A stretch of 64,000 bases of DNA from Lentihominibacter hominis. GTDB taxonomy: Bacteria > Bacillota > Clostridia > Peptostreptococcales > Anaerovoracaceae. Every line of letters starts with the position of its first letter. Position 1 is the stretch's first letter. Location of the stretch: contig NZ_JACRTA010000001.1 of the NCBI RefSeq assembly GCF_014385065.1, forward strand, positions 620,001 to 684,000, in the 5' to 3' direction. Shown in pieces: positions 35,164 to 43,646 of this stretch. The notes beneath the pieces are model-generated. The model did not search any database. It was not told the origin of the DNA and saw only the letters and a list, made by a program, of their open reading frames with translations. Made by a program: the position numbers and the translations under genes.

Positions 35164-35648
35164 ATCTTTCCTCCTTCCAGCATTTCCGCTATGTTTTGTG
35201 TCATCTTACCGAGCAGCACAGTCAAAGTTTTTATCTCCTCATCACTCATCCCTTTTGTGATGTTACGCTCAAATTTCATGTAAGTCTCCTCTCCCAAGCG
35301 ATATACACGTCCGGCTTTCTCTGTAGGAAAAAGGCAATATGCCCGTTTATCACCCGGATTTTGCCTTCTGTCCACAAATTCTTTAGAAACCATATCCTTT
35401 ATGGCTTTTGCTACAGCACCTTTATCAATCTGTGCATATCTGGACAACTCTTCTTGGGAAATTCCGGGATTTTCATTGATATACTTCAAATATCCCATTT
35501 GCTGACCTGTCAGACCAAACTGTCTCATAACCTTATCGTGCATCACTCTTCCATGTCTGTATATTATGGAAAAATACATATGTATAGGGCCTAAAACTGT
35601 GGGACCGCAGTACTTCATACCTGATGTTCCGTTAGTAATCTGTTTCAT
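35160..35648 (-). CDS. MarR-family transcriptional regulator
   Basis: The 162-residue protein has the MarR winged helix: RQFGLTGQQMGYLKYINENP, SQEELSRYAQIDKGAVAKAI, KEFVDRRQNPGDKRAYCLFP. It heads an operon with the heterodimeric exporter, the common drug-inducible arrangement. The ATG has only a modest ribosome site (GAAAGGAA about 11 bases upstream). Two matching palindromes in its promoter indicate autoregulation. Confidence 0.92.
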   Translation of the reverse strand: MKQITNGTSGMKYCGPTVLGPIHMYFSIIYRHGRVMHDKVMRQFGLTGQQMGYLKYINENPGISQEELSRYAQIDKGAVAKAIKDMVSKEFVDRRQNPGDKRAYCLFPTEKAGRVYRLGEETYMKFERNITKGMSDEEIKTLTVLLGKMTQNIAEMLEGGKI

Positions 35649-35678
35649 TTGACGGCAAGATTCCTTTCAAAATAAATA

Positions 35679-35743
35679 GTTGCCATTGCAACCATTATCA
35701 ATAGGCACCATTTTATCATGTCATTAATGGTTGTCAATGCAAC
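35679..35743 (-). promoter_or_regulatory. MarR operon promoter flanked by two palindromic operators
   Basis: On the minus strand TTGACA (35737-35732) and TAAAAT (35715-35710) with a 16-base spacer form the promoter. GTTGC-catt-GCAAC (35679-35692) lies just past the start of transcription, and GTTGT-caat-GCAAC (35730-35743) overlaps the -35 box. Their centres are 51 bases apart, near five helical turns, and they share flanking bases in inverted orientation. Each suits a MarR dimer. Confidence 0.75.
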
Positions 35744-35801
35744 TATTTATATTTTAACAAAATCTTCACATACTATACATTTCTGTAAATTCTGATAATA
35801 A

Positions 35802-36677
35802 TTATTCTTTATCTATATCATCAGCAAGACTTCTAAGCACTCTCCTGTTAGCACTGCTCAGCGGCCCCAGAGGCAGTCTGCATCCGCCTACTCTCATTCC
35901 TTTCATATTCATTATGGCTTTTATAGGGACAGGATTGGTTTCACAGAAAAGCGCATTTATCAGATTCAGATATTCAAGCTGTATCTTTTTAGCTTTTTCC
36001 GTATCTCCGTCAAGATATGCATGAGCCATTTTACTTACCTTGTCTGGCATCAAATTAGCCCATACGGAAACAGTCCCCGCAGCGCCCATAGACATCAGAG
36101 CCACTGTAATATCATCGTTTCCCGAATATATACTGAAATCATCATCTATTAGTCTTGAAAGCTTTGCCACATATGATATGTCCCCGCTTGCTTCTTTAAT
36201 TCCGGCAATATTCTTATGGCGCGAAAGTTTTGCGACTATCTCGGGGCTTATACATATGCCCGTTCTTGCCGGAACATTATAAATATATATAGGTATATTC
36301 ACATTATCGGCTATAGTATAAAAATGTTCCAGCATTCCTGTTTCATTAGGTTTATTATAATACGGTGTAATCACCAGTAAGGCATCAGCCCCCATTTTCT
36401 CATATTTAATACTTTTAGCCAGGGATTTCTCCGTATTATTGCCTCCACTGTTGGCGATGATAGGTATTCTTCCGCTGCTTTCTTCAACAGCCGTTCTGAC
36501 TATCTCATCCTGTTCCTGTTCGGAAAGAGCAGGCGTTTCCCCTGTAGTGCCCAATACGAGTATGGCATCAGTGCCTTGATGGATATGCCAGTTTATAAGC
36601 TCTCTCAATCGTTTGTAATCAACATTGCCTTCTTCATCAAAGGGCGTTACGAGAGCTACGATAGATCCTCTTATCAT
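35802..36677 (-). CDS. dapA: 4-hydroxy-tetrahydrodipicolinate synthase DapA (solo copy)
   Basis: The 291-residue protein is a complete DapA: GTTGETPALSEQE (Thr pair), YIYNVPARTGI (Tyr, Arg) and the Schiff-base Lys in GIKEASGD. It condenses pyruvate with aspartate semialdehyde at the entry of lysine synthesis. It is clearly paralogous to the DapA in the lysine operon (59041-59916) but stands alone, without a riboswitch, divergent from bioY. The start follows GGGAGGT. Residues give no hint of a different aldolase function. Confidence 0.92.
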   Translation of the reverse strand: MIRGSIVALVTPFDEEGNVDYKRLRELINWHIHQGTDAILVLGTTGETPALSEQEQDEIVRTAVEESSGRIPIIANSGGNNTEKSLAKSIKYEKMGADALLVITPYYNKPNETGMLEHFYTIADNVNIPIYIYNVPARTGICISPEIVAKLSRHKNIAGIKEASGDISYVAKLSRLIDDDFSIYSGNDDITVALMSMGAAGTVSVWANLMPDKVSKMAHAYLDGDTEKAKKIQLEYLNLINALFCETNPVPIKAIMNMKGMRVGGCRLPLGPLSSANRRVLRSLADDIDKE

Positions 36678-36750
36678 TTCTACCTCCCTGAAAATTTCAA
36701 TCTTATATACTTATGGTCTTAAATTCATAATATGCACATAAAATAATTTA

Positions 36751-36801
36751 GGTTAACAATCTTATATTTAGTTGACAATCTCATGTCTAAGGTTTACAAT
36801 C
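36751..36801 (+). promoter_or_regulatory. bioY promoter with three BirA half-site-like direct repeats
   Basis: TTGACA (36772-36777) and TACAAT (36795-36800) are 17 bases apart. The repeats GGTTAACAATC (36751), AGTTGACAATC (36770) and GGTTTACAATC (36791) recur every 19-21 bases. Copies two and three contain the -35 and -10 boxes. GGTTTACAA is the half-site of the E. coli bioO operator, where the halves are inverted; here they are in tandem. Confidence 0.6.
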
Positions 36802-36846
36802 TCTTTTGAAGAAATCAACATTCTAATCGAAAAGGAGATAATACTA

Positions 36847-37446
36847 ATGACAACAAAACATTATTCCGGTACTGCAATGATGATTTTATGCGGAATTTTT
36901 GCCGCTATAACCGCCATCTGCTCTTTTATAACTATTCCCCTGGGATTCACACCTGTGCCTATCAATCTGGGTACACTGGCTGTATTCCTTACAGGTGGTA
37001 TACTCGGCAAAAAATACGGTACTATAAGTATGGCAGTGTATGTATTGCTGGGAGCTGTGGGAATTCCCGTGTTTTCCGGGTTCAGAGGAGGAATAGGAGT
37101 CTTGGCAGGCCCCACCGGAGGATATATAATAGGATATATAGCCGCTGCGTTCATCATCGGTCTGACCGCTGACATTATCTCCGGACGCAATGCTTTAAAA
37201 ACCACAGAAGACAAACGATACATACATTTTCCGGCTATAGGATTATATGCTCTGACCATGGCAACCGGACTTATTATATGCTATGCTTTTGGTACAGCGT
37301 GGTTCATGATAAGTACAGGCACCCCACTTTGGACATCTCTTCTGTCGTGTGTCTTCCCGTTTTTACCGGGAGATGCTCTAAAAATACTGGCAGCCGCCAT
37401 TTTAGTAAGGAAACTCAGACCGCTTCTAAATAAAAACGGTATCTGA
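36847..37446 (+). CDS. bioY: Biotin ECF transporter S component BioY
   Basis: The ATG at 36847 follows AAAGGAG; the longer frame begins in the promoter repeats. The 199-residue membrane protein has about six helices and BioY signatures: FTPVPINLGTLAVFLTGGIL, YVLLGAVGIPVF, GGIGVLAGPTGGYIIGY and PFLPGDALKI. It binds biotin and works with the shared EcfAAT module or alone. No biotin synthesis genes are present here; with birA this suggests uptake. A NagZ-like gene follows after 24 bases. Confidence 0.95.
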   Translation: MTTKHYSGTAMMILCGIFAAITAICSFITIPLGFTPVPINLGTLAVFLTGGILGKKYGTISMAVYVLLGAVGIPVFSGFRGGIGVLAGPTGGYIIGYIAAAFIIGLTADIISGRNALKTTEDKRYIHFPAIGLYALTMATGLIICYAFGTAWFMISTGTPLWTSLLSCVFPFLPGDALKILAAAILVRKLRPLLNKNGI

Positions 37447-37470
37447 AAACTCAAAAGGAAAGCAGAACAT

Positions 37471-38598
37471 ATGAAAAGAATTTTTTCCGTCACAATATCT
37501 TTTGCTCTGATACTTCTTGCTGTATTTTTGATAGTTTTAAAACTACATGATCCGGCTTATACTACACTCAATGATATAAGATCAGCAGGGCAGACAGCTT
37601 ATATAGAACAAAAACTCGATGAAATGTCTCTGGAAGAAAAAATCGGTCAGATGTTCATGGGGTGCTTTTACAATGGTACTCCGTCTCCGGAAACTGTATC
37701 TCGATATCATCTGGGAAGCGTACTGCTGTTTCATTCAAGCTTTGCTGAAAAAGATAAAGCATCCGTCATATCACAACTTAAAGCCATAAATGATATCTGC
37801 AATATAAAGCCTATCATTGCTGTAGATGAAGAAGGCGGTACAGTGAACAGAATCAGTAATTCACCATCATTTCGCAGTGAGCCTTTCAAATCTCCCAGAG
37901 AAATCTTTGCTTCCGGAGGTATGGATGCCATAATTAAAGATACTCACGATAAAAATGCTTTTCTTTCCGAATTAGGTATTAATCTTAATCTGGCGCCTGT
38001 ATGTGATATTTCCCAGAACCCAAAAGATTTCATGTTTTCCAGAAGCCTCGGCCAAAATGCACAGATTACTTCCCAATATGCTGCCGCTGTTACGAAAGCA
38101 TGTCTTGAGGACAATATAGGATGCTGTCTGAAACATTTTCCGGGATACGGCAATTCCGCTGATACACATAAAGGAATGTCTATAGATAAAAGATCTGAAA
38201 AACAACTGGAAGAAAACGATTTTCTTCCGTTTAAAGCCGGCATAGATGCCGGCGCTCCTTCCGTACTGGTCTCCCATAACATAGTATCTTCATTGGATGA
38301 AAGTCTCCCTGCATCTCTTTCGCCTGCTGTTCACAGAATTCTGCGTTACGATATGAACTTTTCGGGTGTTATAATTACTGATGATCTTTCTATGGGAGCC
38401 GTATCAAATTTTTCTCCTAAAACCGACAGCGCAGTTACAGCTATAATGGCCGGTAACGACATACTCTGTACAGGAGATTTTGCCAATCAGTACAAAGCAG
38501 TTCTTGAAGCAGTAAATAACGGGACTATATCAGAAGAAAGGATTGATACATCCGTAAGGCGCATACTATTATGGAAAAAAGACTTGTCATTATTTTGA
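37471..38598 (+). CDS. Glycoside hydrolase family 3 (NagZ-like) beta-N-acetylhexosaminidase
   Basis: The 375-residue protein has an N-terminal hydrophobic segment (FSVTISFALILLAVFLIVL), so it is secreted or membrane-anchored. Its catalytic barrel has IAVDEEGGTVNRIS, the NagZ His loop KHFPGYGNSADTHKG and the nucleophile region VIITDDLSMGAV. These features indicate an N-acetylglucosaminidase that trims peptidoglycan or other GlcNAc glycans. The start follows AAAGGA. It may be read with bioY. A hairpin straddles its stop codon. Confidence 0.9.
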   Translation: MKRIFSVTISFALILLAVFLIVLKLHDPAYTTLNDIRSAGQTAYIEQKLDEMSLEEKIGQMFMGCFYNGTPSPETVSRYHLGSVLLFHSSFAEKDKASVISQLKAINDICNIKPIIAVDEEGGTVNRISNSPSFRSEPFKSPREIFASGGMDAIIKDTHDKNAFLSELGINLNLAPVCDISQNPKDFMFSRSLGQNAQITSQYAAAVTKACLEDNIGCCLKHFPGYGNSADTHKGMSIDKRSEKQLEENDFLPFKAGIDAGAPSVLVSHNIVSSLDESLPASLSPAVHRILRYDMNFSGVIITDDLSMGAVSNFSPKTDSAVTAIMAGNDILCTGDFANQYKAVLEAVNNGTISEERIDTSVRRILLWKKDLSLF

Positions 38599-38848
38599 CA
38601 TATTCTTTTCAACAAGTCTTCACAATAGCACCGTTAAAATGGCATATTCCATTGTTATTATAAGATCACAGCAAAGGAAAACAATTGCTGAAAAAAATAA
38701 GCAAGAGGGCTGCTTTAACAAATAAACACTTCTTCTTCTCAATCCCTAAAACACAGCAGCCCCCTTCAAATTTAGGAAACACCTCCTAATAAAATGATAA
38801 TAATGATAACGACGAAAAGAAAACTGCCCTCGGCAGTTTTCTTTTTTT
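38579..38848 (+). ncRNA. Hairpin-rich region: possible sRNA or long structured 3' UTR
   Basis: The 333-base gap before the Rrf2 gene has no coding frame but contains a chain of stems. These are AAGACTTGT/ACAAGTCTT (38579-38620, over the NagZ stop), AATGG/CCATT (38638-38653), CAGCAA/TTGCTG (38669-38690), GGGCTGCT/AGCAGCCC (38707-38762), TTAGGA/TCCTAA (38772-38789), and a terminator GAAAACTGCC/GGCAGTTTTC (38819-38841) with seven T. Loops contain CTTCTTCTTCTC and CACC next to TCCT, which resemble anti-Shine-Dalgarno sequences. A separate promoter was not identified, so it may be processed from the upstream mRNA. Confidence 0.4.
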
Positions 38849-38931
38849 CGCCTTAAAGTTATTTTCTCTTTTTAAATCAGCTCTACATGTGTATAATAAA
38901 ACTATAAAAAGGAAGAAAGGAGGCACCCGTT

Positions 38932-39369
38932 ATGATGATATCAACAAAAGGTCGCTATGCTCTTCGAGTCATGATAGAACTGGCGTCTCATGACACAGAG
39001 AAATACATACCGCTCAAAGAAATAGCAAAAAACCAGGATATATCTGAAAAATATCTGGAATCCATAATCAAGATACTTGTAAAAGACGGAATGGTGATAG
39101 GCTTAAGGGGCAAAGGAGGAGGTTACAGGCTTTCCGGCACTCCGGCTTCATATACTGTAGGTAAAATACTGAAACTTACGGAAGGCTCTCTGGCTCCTGT
39201 GGCATGTCTTAAAGGAGAAACAGCCGAATGCTCAAGATCAAAAGGATGTCCTACTCTTCCTATGTGGCAGAAGCTCAATGAAATAGTAGATAATTATCTT
39301 GAAAGTATCACTCTGGAAGATCTGGCAAAACAAACTTTAGATAATTCCGGAGGGGATTACATCATATAA
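38932..39369 (+). CDS. Rrf2-family regulator, probably of cysteine genes (CymR-like)
   Basis: The 145-residue protein has the Rrf2 winged helix (STKGRYALRVMIELA, IPLKEIAKNQDISEKYLESI, LRGKGGGYRLSG) and a segment with three cysteines (VACLKGETAECSRSKGCP) in the place used for Fe-S binding in IscR, although spacing does not prove a cluster. The start follows AGGAGG. It lies just upstream of metY and cysK, as with CymR, which senses cysteine status with CysK. Confidence 0.9.
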   Translation: MMISTKGRYALRVMIELASHDTEKYIPLKEIAKNQDISEKYLESIIKILVKDGMVIGLRGKGGGYRLSGTPASYTVGKILKLTEGSLAPVACLKGETAECSRSKGCPTLPMWQKLNEIVDNYLESITLEDLAKQTLDNSGGDYII

Positions 39370-39391
39370 AATCAATATATTTTTACCGTTT

Positions 39392-39445
39392 GCTGAAAGT
39401 TCCTTTGCGAAAAAAGCATTGAGCTTTCAGCTTTTTATTATTTTA
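39392..39445 (+). terminator. Intrinsic terminator after the Rrf2 gene
   Basis: GCTGAAAG (39392-39399) pairs with CTTTCAGC (39424-39431) and is followed by TTTTTATTATTTT. The loop is long, and an inner TTCC/GAG mismatch is present. Confidence 0.65.
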
Positions 39446-39497
39446 AATATAATAAAACCAACAGAAAAAAGAATCATTAGAAATTATTTCCGCTAAA

Positions 39498-39558
39498 ACC
39501 TATTGACACAGTATGTTTATGGTGTTATTATTCATATAAACCCACTTAGTTAATAGGT
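39498..39558 (+). promoter_or_regulatory. metY-cysK promoter with ACCTATT/AATAGGT inverted arms
   Basis: TTGACA (39503-39508) and TATTAT (39526-39531) with a 17-base spacer form the promoter. ACCTATT (39498-39504) and AATAGGT (39552-39558) are exact complements flanking it and may be the site of the Rrf2 regulator encoded just upstream. The promoter is well supported; the operator is inference. Confidence 0.55.
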
Positions 39559-39597
39559 AATAAGGCATAAAACTAATATCAAAAGGAGGAATTTCCC

Positions 39598-40887
39598 ATG
39601 AACACATATCACTTCGAGACATTACAACTTCACGCAGGACAAGAAACACCCGACTTAACTACAGGCGCAAGAGCTGTCCCTATATACCAGACATCTTCCT
39701 ATGTATTTGAAAATTCCGATCACGCACAGGCAAGATTCGGACTGCAGGATCCGGGAAATATTTACGGCCGTCTTACCAATCCCACCCAAGATGTATTTGA
39801 ACAGAGAATGGCAGCTTTAGAAGGAGGCGCTGCCGCTTTGGCAGTTGCTTCCGGAGCAGCAGCTATATCCTATACCATAGAAAATCTGGCACAAAACGGT
39901 GATCATATTGTTTCCGCCAAAAATATATACGGCGGAACTTATAATCTTCTTGCTCACACATTGCCGCAATATGGTATATCTACAACATTCGTAAATATAT
40001 TCGACTACGATGCTGTTGAAAAAGCTATTCAAGATAATACTAAAGGAATCTTTATAGAAACACTGGGAAATCCCAATTCCGATGTAGTGGATATTCAAAA
40101 GATCGCGGATATAGCCCATTTTCATAGAATCCCACTGGTAGTCGACAATACATTTGCAACCCCATATCTCGTAAGGCCTATAGAATATGGAGCAGACATC
40201 GTTGTCCATTCTGCTACAAAATTTATAGGAGGCCATGGAACAAGCATAGGAGGAATCATAATAGACAGCGGTAAATTCGATTGGGAGGCATCAGGCAGAT
40301 TCCCTTCCCTTACAGAACCAAATCCAAGTTATCACGGTATCAGCTTTACAAAAGCAGCAGGACCGGCAGCTTTTATCACAAAGATACGAGCTATACTTTT
40401 AAGAGATACCGGCGCCACTCTTTCTCCAATTCATGCGTTCATATTTCTTCAGGGATTGGAAACACTATCTTTAAGAGTCGAACGTCATGTTGAGAATACC
40501 CTTAAGGTGATAGACTTTCTTAAAAATCATCCTCAGGTCGAAGAAGTCCATCATCCCGCCGCAACTGACGACAAAAACCAAAAGGAACTTTATGCTAAAT
40601 ACTTTCCTGACGGAGGTGGTTCCATTTTCACATTTAATATTAAAGGCGGCCTTCAGGATGCCAAAGATTTTATCGATAATCTCAAGTTATTCTCACTTTT
40701 AGCTAATGTAGCTGACGTGAAATCACTTGTTATTCATCCGGCAACAACAACTCACAGTCAGTGTACTGAAGAGGAACTTAAAAATCAAGGCATTAAACCA
40801 AACACTATACGTCTTTCTATAGGAACCGAACATATTGACGACATTATAAATGATTTAAAAAACGCCTTTTCAGCTATATTAAAATAA
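39598..40887 (+). CDS. O-acetylhomoserine (thiol)-lyase / cysteine synthase-like MetY
   Basis: The 429-residue PLP enzyme of the Cys/Met metabolism family is full length for MetY. It opens with [20 protein letters not shown], has [20 protein letters not shown] and the PLP lysine in [16 protein letters not shown]. It makes homocysteine from O-acetylhomoserine and sulfide, or can act with O-acetylserine. It is followed 13 bases later by cysK. The start follows AGGAGGA, and control by the neighbouring Rrf2 protein is likely. Confidence 0.93.
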   Translation: MNTYHFETLQLHAGQETPDLTTGARAVPIYQTSSYVFENSDHAQARFGLQDPGNIYGRLTNPTQDVFEQRMAALEGGAAALAVASGAAAISYTIENLAQNGDHIVSAKNIYGGTYNLLAHTLPQYGISTTFVNIFDYDAVEKAIQDNTKGIFIETLGNPNSDVVDIQKIADIAHFHRIPLVVDNTFATPYLVRPIEYGADIVVHSATKFIGGHGTSIGGIIIDSGKFDWEASGRFPSLTEPNPSYHGISFTKAAGPAAFITKIRAILLRDTGATLSPIHAFIFLQGLETLSLRVERHVENTLKVIDFLKNHPQVEEVHHPAATDDKNQKELYAKYFPDGGGSIFTFNIKGGLQDAKDFIDNLKLFSLLANVADVKSLVIHPATTTHSQCTEEELKNQGIKPNTIRLSIGTEHIDDIINDLKNAFSAILK

Positions 40888-40900
40888 AGGAGTGATTAAA

Positions 40901-41839
40901 ATGAAAATATATAAATCTGTATCAGAACTGGTAGGCAATACGCCGTTGCTGCGCCTTTCCCGTATGGAAAAGAAAGAAAATGTTCCCGCTGTCCTATTGG
41001 CAAAATTAGAACTTTTTAATCCTGCCGGCAGCGTAAAAGACAGAATAGCCAAAGCTATGATAGAAGACGCCGAAAAAAGCGGATTATTAAAAAAAGGATC
41101 TGTTATAATCGAACCTACAAGCGGCAATACAGGTATAGGGCTGGCCTCAGCTGCCGCTGCAAAGGGATATGACATTATAATCACCATGCCCGAAACAATG
41201 TCTGTAGAAAGAAGAAATCTTATCAAGGCATATGGCGCAAAGGTAATTCTGACTGAAGGAGCAAAAGGCATGAAAGGAGCCATAGCCAAAGCAGAAGAGA
41301 TAGCCAAAGAAACACCCGGCAGTTTTATGCCGCAGCAATTTTCAAATAAGGCCAATCCTAAAGCTCACTATGAATCTACAGGCCCGGAGATCTGGAACGA
41401 TACAGACGGAAATGTAGATATCTTTATCGCAGGAGTCGGCACGGGCGGAACTGTAACCGGCATCGGAAAATATTTAAAAGAAAAAAATCCTGCGGTAAAA
41501 ATCGTAGCTGTAGAACCTGCCGCTTCACCGGTACTTTCGAAAGGAACTCCCGGACCTCATAAAATACAGGGAATCGGCGCCGGATTTATTCCTGATACAT
41601 TGAATACCGACATATACGATGAAGTCATTGCCATAGAAGATGATGAAGCTTTTAAAACCGGTAGAGAAATAGCGAAAACAGAGGGAATTCTTGTAGGTAT
41701 TTCATCAGGAGCCGCAGTCGCGGCAGCCATTAAATTATCTAAGCGCCCGGAAAACAAGGGAAAAAACATAGTTATCCTGCTTCCGGATACGGGTGACAGA
41801 TATCTTTCTACAGCGCTATTTAATGATAGCAGCCGTTAG
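40901..41839 (+). CDS. cysK: Cysteine synthase A CysK
   Basis: The ATG at 40901 lies eight bases after AAGGAG; a GTG three codons earlier is less suitable. The 312-residue enzyme shows the PLP lysine motif [14 protein letters not shown], the substrate loop [11 protein letters not shown] and phosphate loop [15 protein letters not shown]. It makes cysteine from O-acetylserine and sulfide. In Firmicutes CysK also forms a complex with the CymR repressor, consistent with the Rrf2 gene upstream. Confidence 0.96.
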   Translation: MKIYKSVSELVGNTPLLRLSRMEKKENVPAVLLAKLELFNPAGSVKDRIAKAMIEDAEKSGLLKKGSVIIEPTSGNTGIGLASAAAAKGYDIIITMPETMSVERRNLIKAYGAKVILTEGAKGMKGAIAKAEEIAKETPGSFMPQQFSNKANPKAHYESTGPEIWNDTDGNVDIFIAGVGTGGTVTGIGKYLKEKNPAVKIVAVEPAASPVLSKGTPGPHKIQGIGAGFIPDTLNTDIYDEVIAIEDDEAFKTGREIAKTEGILVGISSGAAVAAAIKLSKRPENKGKNIVILLPDTGDRYLSTALFNDSSR

Positions 41840-41908
41840 TCAGCCATATATTGTAATGTTTGGCATAAAACAAAGTACCTTCTGTGTTACAGTGAAAAAA
41901 ATCAAAAG

Positions 41909-41937
41909 TTGACATATTTTTTGCTCATCAGTATACT
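41909..41937 (+). promoter_or_regulatory. Promoter of the ArsR-family gene
   Basis: TTGACA (41909-41914) and TATACT (41932-41937) are separated by 17 bases. The predicted start is near 41944, about 45 bases before the coding region. Confidence 0.7.
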
Positions 41938-41987
41938 ATTATTGTTCGCTTTGACGAATCCCCACCAGATAGGAGTAATAATAATAT

Positions 41988-42317
41988 ATGAGACTGAGAA
42001 AAGAAATAGATGAAATGAAAGAGCGTGATATCCTGCTCATTGCCAGGATATCAGATGCTCTGGCGCATCCCGCCAGAATAAAGATATTCAGATACATAAT
42101 GGCCGCAAACAAAAAAAGAGAACGTGTATGTAATAAGGACCTTGTAAATCACTTTGATTACTCACAGGCCACCATATCACAGCATGTAAAAAAGCTGAAG
42201 GATGCCGAACTTCTCCAGGTCCAGAAAGAAGACCGCTATTCTTACTATTACGTGCATCTCGGCACCCTCAACGATTATTTAGTTGCCACCAAAAAATTTG
42301 AGAATATGGAATCCTAA
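41988..42317 (+). CDS. ArsR/SmtB-type winged-helix regulator
   Basis: The 109-residue protein has an ArsR-type HTH: DALAHPARIKIFRYIMAA, NKDLVNHFDYSQATISQHVK, DAELLQVQKEDRYSYYYV. The usual metal-binding ELCVCDL cysteines are absent; a single Cys (RVCNKDL) remains, so metal sensing is doubtful. It has its own promoter. Its 3' end overlaps the convergent phosphatase gene by 39 bases, and its terminator lies inside that gene. Target unknown. Confidence 0.88.
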   Translation: MRLRKEIDEMKERDILLIARISDALAHPARIKIFRYIMAANKKRERVCNKDLVNHFDYSQATISQHVKKLKDAELLQVQKEDRYSYYYVHLGTLNDYLVATKKFENMES

Positions 42318-43586
42318 GTTTTTTTCAAGCGAGGTCTCATCTATGATGAGGCCCTTTTCATTATAGGATATTATCTGCAATTTTCTCCAATCAGCCTCGA
42401 TCACTTGATAATTCATCCCATCTCCATATGCAGCCATGCAGTAATCAGGAGCATTACTGCCATCATAAACTTCACTTTTACGCTGACCGGAATTCCCCAT
42501 TATATATGTTATTCCATTTATCTCCTCTGTTCTCATATACATATGCTGATGTCCGCACAAAACAAGATCGGTATTGTATTCTTCCATTATCGGCACCCAT
42601 AACTTTCTGAGCTGTGGCGATACAGTATCTCTGTCATGCATACCGTAAGGAGGATGATGTGTCACTACAATATTCCATATCTTAGTGCTTTGTTGCAGCG
42701 TTTTTCTAAGCCATTCCTCCACTGCTTCTTCATAAGCCTGCCATGTGTCATCACCCATTTTCTCACGTCTCTCATCAGTAAGAAAAGAACTGTCAGTCAT
42801 AATAAATCTACAGTTTCCATAATCAAAATAATAAAAATCCTCTTTGAGTTCCTCAGCATACGGGCCATTTTCCGGAGATGCAAACAGCTTTTTATAGGTT
42901 TTATTAGAGCTGACACCTTCATGGTTTCCTGATACTGTCATCAGTGGGAGCTTCGAAAAGACTTGACAGTTATCCAAGAATCCGTTCCACTGGGCAGTTT
43001 CACTGGGTATATTCACCATATCTCCCCCTATAACTGCACACCTTAACGAAGGATGTCTCTCATAAATAGCCTCTGTCATTTCTCCCCATCTCTGATATTC
43101 TTCCATCGAAACATCAAACTGAACATCCCCCAGATAAAGAAACGAGTCTGTCCCTGCCGTTTCAGGAGATATAAAACTTTGAGGAGAATCAAACATAACT
43201 CCGTCACCTATTTCATAATAATACTTTTTACCATATCCCAATCCGTTCAGCTCTGCCGTATATCTATAATAACTTCCTTTAAGAGCTTTCTCTGAGACAG
43301 CCTTTATAGCTTCGGACTTTGGCAGATCTTCCTTACTCTGGCTCACTCGAAGAAATTTAGGCCCCTTTTTTGTTCCTTTCCAGCTTATATAGATAGAATC
43401 GGGTTTCTCGCTCAAAGAAATAATTACTTGTCTTTCCCGGATTTCCTTCCGATTTCTGCTATCCAAAAAATTTTCCGGATTGCCGGTTTCACTATTCCCG
43501 GTGAATTCAAATACAACCAGACCTACAGCGCCGACAGTCAGAAAAACTGCTATCAGCGCAGCAATAATAATAATCCCTTTTCTCAT
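42279..43586 (-). CDS. Secreted purple-acid-phosphatase-like metallophosphoesterase
   Basis: The 435-residue protein has an N-terminal membrane helix (GIIIIAALIAVFLTVGAVGL), a fibronectin-like N-domain (SLSEKPDSIYISWKGT) and a calcineurin-like phosphoesterase with the metal motifs LGDVQF, GGDMVN, GNHEG, THHPPYGMH and GHQHMYMR. It probably acts outside the membrane on phosphate esters. The start follows GGGGGAA. Its 3' end is antisense to the arsR-type gene. Confidence 0.93.
   Translation of the reverse strand: MRKGIIIIAALIAVFLTVGAVGLVVFEFTGNSETGNPENFLDSRNRKEIRERQVIISLSEKPDSIYISWKGTKKGPKFLRVSQSKEDLPKSEAIKAVSEKALKGSYYRYTAELNGLGYGKKYYYEIGDGVMFDSPQSFISPETAGTDSFLYLGDVQFDVSMEEYQRWGEMTEAIYERHPSLRCAVIGGDMVNIPSETAQWNGFLDNCQVFSKLPLMTVSGNHEGVSSNKTYKKLFASPENGPYAEELKEDFYYFDYGNCRFIMTDSSFLTDERREKMGDDTWQAYEEAVEEWLRKTLQQSTKIWNIVVTHHPPYGMHDRDTVSPQLRKLWVPIMEEYNTDLVLCGHQHMYMRTEEINGITYIMGNSGQRKSEVYDGSNAPDYCMAAYGDGMNYQVIEADWRKLQIISYNEKGLIIDETSLEKNLGFHILKFFGGN
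42333..42358 (+). terminator. Terminator of the ArsR-type gene, inside the opposite phosphatase gene
   Basis: GGTCTCATC (42333-42341) and GATGAGGCC (42345-42353) form a nine-pair stem with one G-T and a three-base loop followed by CTTTT. It lies in antisense orientation to the last part of the phosphatase coding region. Confidence 0.7.
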
Positions 43587-43646
43587 AAAAAATTCCCCCG
43601 TTATATATACTACACATCCGCGCAGTTTTTATAACGAAGGAAAAAT

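Noticed and set aside
36678..36750. Lysine riboswitch before the solo dapA
   Set aside because: The upstream gap is short and AT-rich and lacks L-box segments.
40892..40900. GTG start for cysK
   Set aside because: It sits inside the ribosome site; the ATG at 40901 has correct spacing.
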